Below, piece after piece: positions 14,806-17,190 of a DNA stretch of 17,190 nt. Below the pieces are notes generated by a model. It saw nothing but the letters and a program-made list of their open reading frames with translations. It searched no databases and was not told the DNA's origin. Position numbers and translations under genes: made by a program. The first letter of the stretch is position 1. Every line of letters starts with the position of its first letter. The stretch is from Candidatus Eiseniibacteriota bacterium (GTDB lineage: Bacteria > Eisenbacteria > RBG-16-71-46), in contig JADJLL010000039.1 in assembly GCA_016710095.1 (NCBI GenBank), positions 1 through 17,190 of the forward strand, in the 5' to 3' direction.

Positions 14806-15921
14806 ATGGCGCGGCAAGGCAGCTTCCGTTCGAGCGAACTCACGTGGACGCGCGATGCCCGGGAGTCGGCTGCTCATCGCACGAAGGTGCGCCTGAGTAC
14901 GTGGGCCTCTCGTCTCGCGGGATCGCTCGCGCTCTTGGCGCTGCTGTGCGGACCGGCGAGTGCGCAGTGGCGCCAGGGCGGCATTCCGGTGTCCTCGTCC
15001 GCAGCCTCGCAGTACAGCCCGTGCGCCGTGTCGGACGGCCAGAACGGCGCGTATGTGGCGTGGCTGGACATGCGAACTCCGGCTTCGATCCGTGTGCAGC
15101 ACGTCCGTCAGGACGGCACGAACGATCCGCTCTGGCCGGCTTCCGGCCTGATCGTCCCATCGAGCGTGACCGAAAACTCCAGCCTCGTTTGCGCGTCCAC
15201 CGGTGGAAGTGGGCTGTTCATCGCATGGACGGAGACCCATGTCGGTTCCGGCGACGATGTCTACGCCCAGCACGTGTTGGCCAACGGCACCGTGGACGCC
15301 ACTTGGCCGCCCGGCGGCCGTGTCGTGTGCAATGCGGTCGGCGCTCAGGGCGAACTCGCCACGGCCGCCGCAGCGGGGCATGCCTACCTCGTGTGGTCCG
15401 ACTGGAGAGGTGGAACGTACTCCGCCATCTACGCGCAGTACCTCGACACGACGGGATACATCGCCTGGCCCAACGGTCTCGCACTCAGTACCGGCCTCTT
15501 CCATCGCAGGACTCCGGACATCGTTTCGGACAACACCCATGCGTACGTCACCTGGTCCCGTTCGCTCGACAGCGCGGAAACCAAGCGGTCCGTGCGGGTG
15601 CAGCGAATCTCGCCCACCGGCGTCGTTCCGGGCTGGCCGGACAGCGGCGCGGTCGCGTCCGACAGCACGCAGTTGCAGCGCGAGCCTCGTCTCGCGGTCT
15701 GCACGTCGGGCGGCGTGTTCGTCGGCTGGGAGGAACTCCGCGTCAGCACCGGGTACGACATTCGCGTCCAGAAGTTCGGTTCCGACGGAGTGCGATCGTG
15801 GGCCGCGCTCCCCCGCCGGCCGGTTGCTCTGCGTGGCGCCGTCCGATCAAACGGAGCTCGAACTGACCCCGGATGGCACGGGTGGCGCCATCGCCTGCTG
15901 GCGGGACCGGCGTTCCGGTGA
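14806..15921 (+). CDS. Secreted beta-propeller-like repeat protein, N-terminal part (frame breaks at about 15810)
   Basis: The ATG at 14806 is preferred because GGAG lies 7 bases upstream. Alternatives are the ATG at 14707, which overlaps the caspase stop, and the GTG at 14887, which would give the most ordinary signal peptide. The hydrophobic stretch WASRLAGSLALLALLCGPASAQ is a clear signal peptide ending in ASA. About five repeats of 45-50 residues follow, each of the form G-AYVAW-D-R--- IRVQ/VYAQ ... G ---WP--G (for example GAYVAWLDMRTPASIRVQHV and DDVYAQHVLANGTVDATWPP). These look like propeller blades of a kind common in exported proteins of FCB-group bacteria. True coding ends near 15810; residues after that (ALPRRPVALRG...) are out of frame. 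Correcting one base joins it to the next entry, a chain of about 774 residues. Confidence 0.75.
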   Translation: MARQGSFRSSELTWTRDARESAAHRTKVRLSTWASRLAGSLALLALLCGPASAQWRQGGIPVSSSAASQYSPCAVSDGQNGAYVAWLDMRTPASIRVQHVRQDGTNDPLWPASGLIVPSSVTENSSLVCASTGGSGLFIAWTETHVGSGDDVYAQHVLANGTVDATWPPGGRVVCNAVGAQGELATAAAAGHAYLVWSDWRGGTYSAIYAQYLDTTGYIAWPNGLALSTGLFHRRTPDIVSDNTHAYVTWSRSLDSAETKRSVRVQRISPTGVVPGWPDSGAVASDSTQLQREPRLAVCTSGGVFVGWEELRVSTGYDIRVQKFGSDGVRSWAALPRRPVALRGAVRSNGARTDPGWHGWRHRLLAGPAFR

Positions 15922-17131
15922 CGACCTGTACGCACAACGCATCGACGACCAATCCCAGGTGTACTGGACCGCCCATGGCCGAGCGGTCAGCTCGGCCACC
16001 GGCGCGCAGTCGGGGCAGCGCTTGATCGCCGATGGGCTGGGAGGCGCCGTCGTCGCATGGGTGGACGAGCGTGCCACGCAGGACCTCTACGCCATGCACA
16101 TCCTGGGGAGCACGGGAGAGCCGGATCCGGCGTGGCCGAGCGGCGGCAAGGCCCTGTGCATCGCGGATGGCCAACAGTCCCGCCTGGCGCTGGCCGACCA
16201 GGGCGATGGTCACGGCATCGCGTTCTGGGACCACCAACTGGGAACGAACTACTACAACACCTATGCGCGGGCGGTGATGCCGACGCTGACTTCGGCCACG
16301 GTGTCTCCGGCGATCAACATCGGCGGAGGTGTCGCGTCCCTGGTCACGCCGGAGGGAATCACGGCGGCCGTCGCGAGCATGGACGAGATCGACACCGTGA
16401 ACGTCACGATCACACCGTCACCCGGCTACTTCATTCAGGACGTCACGGTGGACGGGACTTCGGTCGACTGCCCGCCGAACTACGTCATCCGCAAGGGCGG
16501 CGCGCTGGTCGCCACCTTCGGCAACACGGTCTGGGCGCAGACGGTGAGCACCAGTCCACGACTCTATCGCGGCGTGAGCTTTCCACTGGGCTACTCGAAC
16601 AACGCGGTGACGTCGGTGCTGGCTCCGCTCGGCCCGCACGACGACGCGAGCTGGCGCCTCGCGCACTACGATCCGCTCTCCGACAGCAACAGGTTCGCGG
16701 GTGCGGGCGTGGACGTGATCAGCGCCGGCACCGGCTACTGGCTCGCGACGGCATCCGGGGCGCCCTTCCAGGTGACTGGCGTTCCGCTGCCCTCGACGCT
16801 TCCTTCACTCACGGTCGATCTCGCCGGTGACGGGATCAACGGTTGGAACCAGATCGGCAATCCGTTCCGGTTCCCGATCGCAGTCGCGGCGTTGGAGGTA
16901 TCCGCCAACGGTGGACCGGCGATTCCGTTCCTCTCCGGCGCGAACGTCTCTACCGAGCACCACGTCTTCGAGTGGGCGGACACCGGCTACGTGGAGACGC
17001 AGACGCTCCGCCCGTTCCGCGCGTACTGGGTCAACCGGACGACGGGTGTTCCGGTCACGCTCGTCTTCCCGAACCGGTCGAGTGTCGGAGATCCCGCGCC
17101 GCCCGAGGTTCGGCCGGCCGATTCGCAGTGA
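15812..17131 (+). CDS. Secreted propeller-like repeat protein, C-terminal part (no start of its own)
   Basis: This continues the previous entry in another frame; the switch fits one extra C in the CCCCC run at 15810-15814, giving SWAALPAGRLLCVAP across the join. Three more blades follow (GGAIACWRDRRSGDDLYAQR, GGAVVAWVDERATQDLYAMH, HGIAFWDHQLGTNYYNTYAR). A segment like an InlB B-repeat comes next (TPEGITAAVASMDEIDTVNV, TITPSPGYFIQDVTVDGTSV). The last 190 or so residues are an unrecognised domain (LYRGVSFPLGYSNNAVTSVL, DVISAGTGYWLATASG, GWNQIGNPFRFP, PFRAYWVNRTTG). There is no FlgD-like sorting tail. The frame is also open back to about 15203, but that part is out of phase with the real coding. 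It is probably secreted; function unknown. It ends 59 bases before the window edge, where no further gene could be supported. Confidence 0.72.
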   Translation, partial: PAGRLLCVAPSDQTELELTPDGTGGAIACWRDRRSGDDLYAQRIDDQSQVYWTAHGRAVSSATGAQSGQRLIADGLGGAVVAWVDERATQDLYAMHILGSTGEPDPAWPSGGKALCIADGQQSRLALADQGDGHGIAFWDHQLGTNYYNTYARAVMPTLTSATVSPAINIGGGVASLVTPEGITAAVASMDEIDTVNVTITPSPGYFIQDVTVDGTSVDCPPNYVIRKGGALVATFGNTVWAQTVSTSPRLYRGVSFPLGYSNNAVTSVLAPLGPHDDASWRLAHYDPLSDSNRFAGAGVDVISAGTGYWLATASGAPFQVTGVPLPSTLPSLTVDLAGDGINGWNQIGNPFRFPIAVAALEVSANGGPAIPFLSGANVSTEHHVFEWADTGYVETQTLRPFRAYWVNRTTGVPVTLVFPNRSSVGDPAPPEVRPADSQ

Positions 17132-17190
17132 GCGCTCGATGTCACGGCGCGGCAGGCCGGTGCTTTCGGCTCGACGATCCAGGTGGGCGC

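Noticed and set aside
15203..15811. Early part of the open frame that leads into the C-terminal propeller piece
   Set aside because: In this stretch the blade pattern is in the other frame; the Ser/Arg/Pro-rich translation is off-phase.
17139..17190. Possible start of another gene (ATG at 17139)
   Set aside because: Only 17 Arg-rich codons are visible, with no ribosome site or recognisable pattern.
1..17190. CRISPR array, tRNA, rRNA, transposase or attachment sites
   Set aside because: No spaced direct repeats, tRNA-like cloverleaf, rRNA stretches, transposase motifs or terminal repeats were noticed on either strand.

Overview
The window is very GC-rich, densely coded, and carries several exported proteins typical of large-genome environmental bacteria. 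One secreted repeat protein ends in a FlgD-like Ig domain of the NPF...SGR...WDGRD type used as a C-terminal sorting tail in FCB-group phyla. Together with integrin-like and propeller repeat proteins, TPR-CHAT proteins and ECF sigma factors, this suggests Candidatus Eisenbacteria or a close relative. That placement is inference from gene style; there is no rRNA or other marker here.

Layout, left to right. 1-296 (-): a DUF4160/DUF2442 pair, the second gene cut by the window edge. 622-2718 (-): a secreted three-fold repeat protein with its own terminator. 2922-3866 (+): a YdhF-like aldo/keto reductase. 4067-7706 (-): a probable operon of a UMF1/Atg22-like MFS transporter, a TPM-domain membrane protein and a secreted DUF2911 protein, ending at two terminator-like hairpins. 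7832-12965 (-): the most interesting block, read in the order anti-sigma-like zinc-finger membrane protein, exported TPR-CHAT caspase-fold protein, ECF sigma factor, second paralogous ECF sigma factor. 13255-17131 (+): divergent from the anti-sigma gene, an exported caspase (C14) peptidase with a C-terminal membrane segment, then a secreted propeller-like protein.

The right half looks like a sigma-factor signalling locus built around two caspase-fold proteases. The sigma factors would act in the cytoplasm, the anti-sigma protein would span the membrane, and both proteases have signal peptides, so they would face the same side as the anti-sigma protein's outer domain. A natural hypothesis is that one or both proteases cut the anti-sigma protein and release the sigma factors. 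This would be analogous in logic, though not in topology, to the TPR-CHAT/Csx30/RpoE module of type III-E CRISPR systems.

Three genes in this right half are broken in the given sequence: TPR-CHAT (an in-frame stop, best explained by three one-base shifts within about 100 bp), the C14 peptidase (two one-base losses) and the propeller protein (one extra C in a C-run). Every net correction restores a full-length frame. The genes left of 9.9 kb appear intact. This is either local assembly error or real decay, and it is the main caveat on the system.
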